This document shows, one piece after another, positions 62,553 to 64,000 of a stretch of 64,000 nt of DNA. This DNA comes from Paraburkholderia podalyriae (GTDB lineage Bacteria > Pseudomonadota > Gammaproteobacteria > Burkholderiales > Burkholderiaceae), in the NCBI RefSeq assembly GCF_014397785.1, contig NZ_VZQQ01000018.1, forward strand, positions 1 through 64,000, read 5' to 3'. Within the stretch, counting starts at the first letter, position 1. Each line of letters starts with the position of its first letter. The notes below the pieces were generated by a model. The model had not been told where the DNA came from. It saw nothing but the letters and a program-made list of their open reading frames with translations, and did no database searches. The translations under genes were made by a program, and so were the position numbers.

Positions 62553-64000
62553 TTATCCAGGCAAGGCGATCCGGTCCGCGGCGCAACGCAGGAACGCAAG
62601 GCACTCCGCGGCGGGCAACGGCCGGCTCAACAGGAAGCCCTGCATTTGATCGCAGGCAAGTTCGCTGAGCGTGCGGAATTGCGACTCCGTCTCGACGCCC
62701 TCCGCCACGACATCGATCTGCAACGCGCGCGCTAGCGTCACGACGGCGGACAGCAACGCGCCGCCCCGTTGGCCGTCGGCGTCGAGATCGCGCATGAACG
62801 TGCCGTCAATCTTGATCTGGTCGAACCCGAAGCGCTGCAGATAGCAAAGGCTCGAATATCCGGTGCCGAAATCGTCGATGGCGACGGTATAACCGCGCGC
62901 CTGCAGCGCTTCGATCGTGCGGCTCGTCTTCTCGATGTTCTGCATCGCTGTCGTTTCCGTAATCTCGAACATCAGGCGACACGGTTCGACGCCGGCTGCC
63001 CCGATCAGCGCATCGATGCGGGCCACCAGGTCCGGCACGCTGAACTGGATCGGCGAAAGGTTCACCGCCACGCAAACCGCGGGCAGCCCTTGCGCGTCCC
63101 ATAGCGCAATGTTGCGGCAGACTTCACGCAGCACCCAATCGCCGATCTCGACGATCAGGCCCGAGCGTTCCGCGATCGGGATGAATTCGAGCGGAGGAAT
63201 CTCGCCCAGTTCAGGATGACGCCAGCGGATCAGGGCTTCGACGCCAGTCACCGATTGCGATGCAACGCTGAACTTCGGCTGGAAAGACATACTGAGTTCG
63301 CCGTCGCTCAACGCACGATGCAGATCGCGCTGCAGGATCAGCGACTTGAGCGCGCTGCATTTCCGGCTCGAACATGCGGAACGTGTTGCGGCCGCTTTGC
63401 TTGGCGGCGTACATCGCGGCGTCCGCGCTATGCAGCAGTTCGTCCGCATTGTCGCCATCATGAGGGTAGATCGCTATGCCGATGCTCGCACTCACGCGCA
63501 GCGGCAAGCCGTTGACAACGATCTCCTGGCTCAGCCGCCGCAGCACGGCATTGGCGACCGCCGCGGCGGACGACGCATCGACCACGTCGTCGACCACGAT
63601 CACGAATTCATCTCCGCCCAGCCGCGCGACCATGTCGGTATGGCGCAGGTCGTGGCGCAATCGCTCGGCGCACACTTGCAGCAGATCGTCGCCGACGCGA
63701 TGGCCGAGCGAATCGTTGATTGACTTGAAGCCGTCGAGGTCGACGAAGAGCACGGCGAACGGCGATTCGCTGCGCGCGGATTCGGCGACCGCCTGTGCGA
63801 TGCGCAACGAGAGTTGCTGGCGGTTCGGCAGATTCGTCAGCGCGTCGTGCGTGCCGAGATAATGCAGTTGCCGGTTCGCGCGCTTGAGCGAGATGGAGAG
63901 GCTGCTCGTAAGAAAGCCGAGCAATGCGAGCGTACCCACTAGCACGGTGAACGAAGTCGCCGTGACCACGAGTCCGTCTCCGTTGAGTTCGCTGTGCGCG
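62553..64000 (-). pseudogene. GGDEF-EAL protein with a frameshift between the domains, N-terminus outside the window
   Basis: Enters from the right edge with a membrane helix (SFTVLVGTLALLGFLTSSLS), then a GGDEF domain (THDALTNLPNR, LFVDLDGFKSINDSLGHRVG, intact RLGGDEFVIVV). After RMFEPEMQRA, near 63349-63358, this frame loses sense, while the next frame continues as LKSLILQRDLHRALSDGELS and a full EAL domain (VEALIRWRHPE, MFEITETTA, IDDFGTGYSSL, IKIDGTFM, VAEGVETESQ), ending at 62553. One extra base, or two missing, rejoins them. As written, EAL is cut off. The upstream GLVVTATSFT... stretch looks like the end of an MHYT-type membrane sensor, but that part is outside. Confidence 0.85.

Noticed and set aside
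62410..62735. Short plus-strand frames between the glucosidase and the GGDEF-EAL gene.
   Set aside because: Overlap the EAL coding region and the operator, and have non-protein composition.

Overview
The window is GC-rich (visibly lower only in a few intergenic stretches and one islet) and reads as the chromosome of a betaproteobacterium of the Burkholderia/Paraburkholderia type. The support is the protein style throughout, a trimeric autotransporter, a bcs cellulose operon with bcsD and the bcsP-type gene, a Burkholderia-like RND/two-component cluster, and several LysR and GGDEF/EAL genes. No rRNA, tRNA, CRISPR array, complete insertion sequence or prophage was recognised. The left end cuts an autotransporter gene and the right end cuts a GGDEF-EAL gene.

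Layout. 1-3650: C-terminus of a trimeric autotransporter, a NarL/RcsB-like response regulator, an ArsR-type regulator with an ene-reductase, closed by a 15-bp perfect terminator. 3650-11500: acetyltransferase, DedA protein, a decapitated MFS gene, an intact MHS-type MFS transporter, a sulfotransferase-like orphan, a LysR regulator, and a translationally coupled HAD hydrolase/DSD1-type PLP enzyme pair. 11500-27230: a membrane GGDEF-EAL protein divergent from the cellulose operon bcsD-bcsP-bcsQ-bcsA-bcsB-bcsZ-bcsC, ending at a strong terminator. 27500-38860: hybrid histidine kinase, EF-hand-like protein plus OmpR/EnvZ-type pair, an ArsB-like permease, cytochrome b561 with two YceI proteins, and DNA polymerase IV.

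38830-47140 (minus strand): RND permease, adaptor and outer-membrane factor, followed by a heavy-metal-type response regulator and kinase with a separate promoter and a structured leader. 47500-51700: VOC protein divergent from a frameshifted LysR gene, LysE exporter, a type I glutamine synthetase and a small conserved-looking ORF. 51900-52950: an AT-richer islet with one unrecognised gene broken by a frameshift. 53170-64000: SulP transporter, a 32-residue membrane ORF, a complete minus-strand beta-glucoside operon (GH1 glucosidase, sugar ABC transporter, LacI regulator) with a perfect LacI-type operator in front, and a frameshifted GGDEF-EAL gene.

The main working units are: cellulose synthesis with its c-di-GMP enzyme next door (BcsA has a PilZ domain); a beta-glucoside uptake and hydrolysis operon with its own repressor; and a five-gene efflux/two-component cluster. 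Three genes carry apparent single frameshifts and two loci look like gene remnants. I found no convincing wholly new system. The best candidates for something undescribed are the broken AT-rich gene at 51906-52948, the 32-residue membrane ORF with a palindrome in front, and the palindrome-rich leader of the efflux two-component operon.
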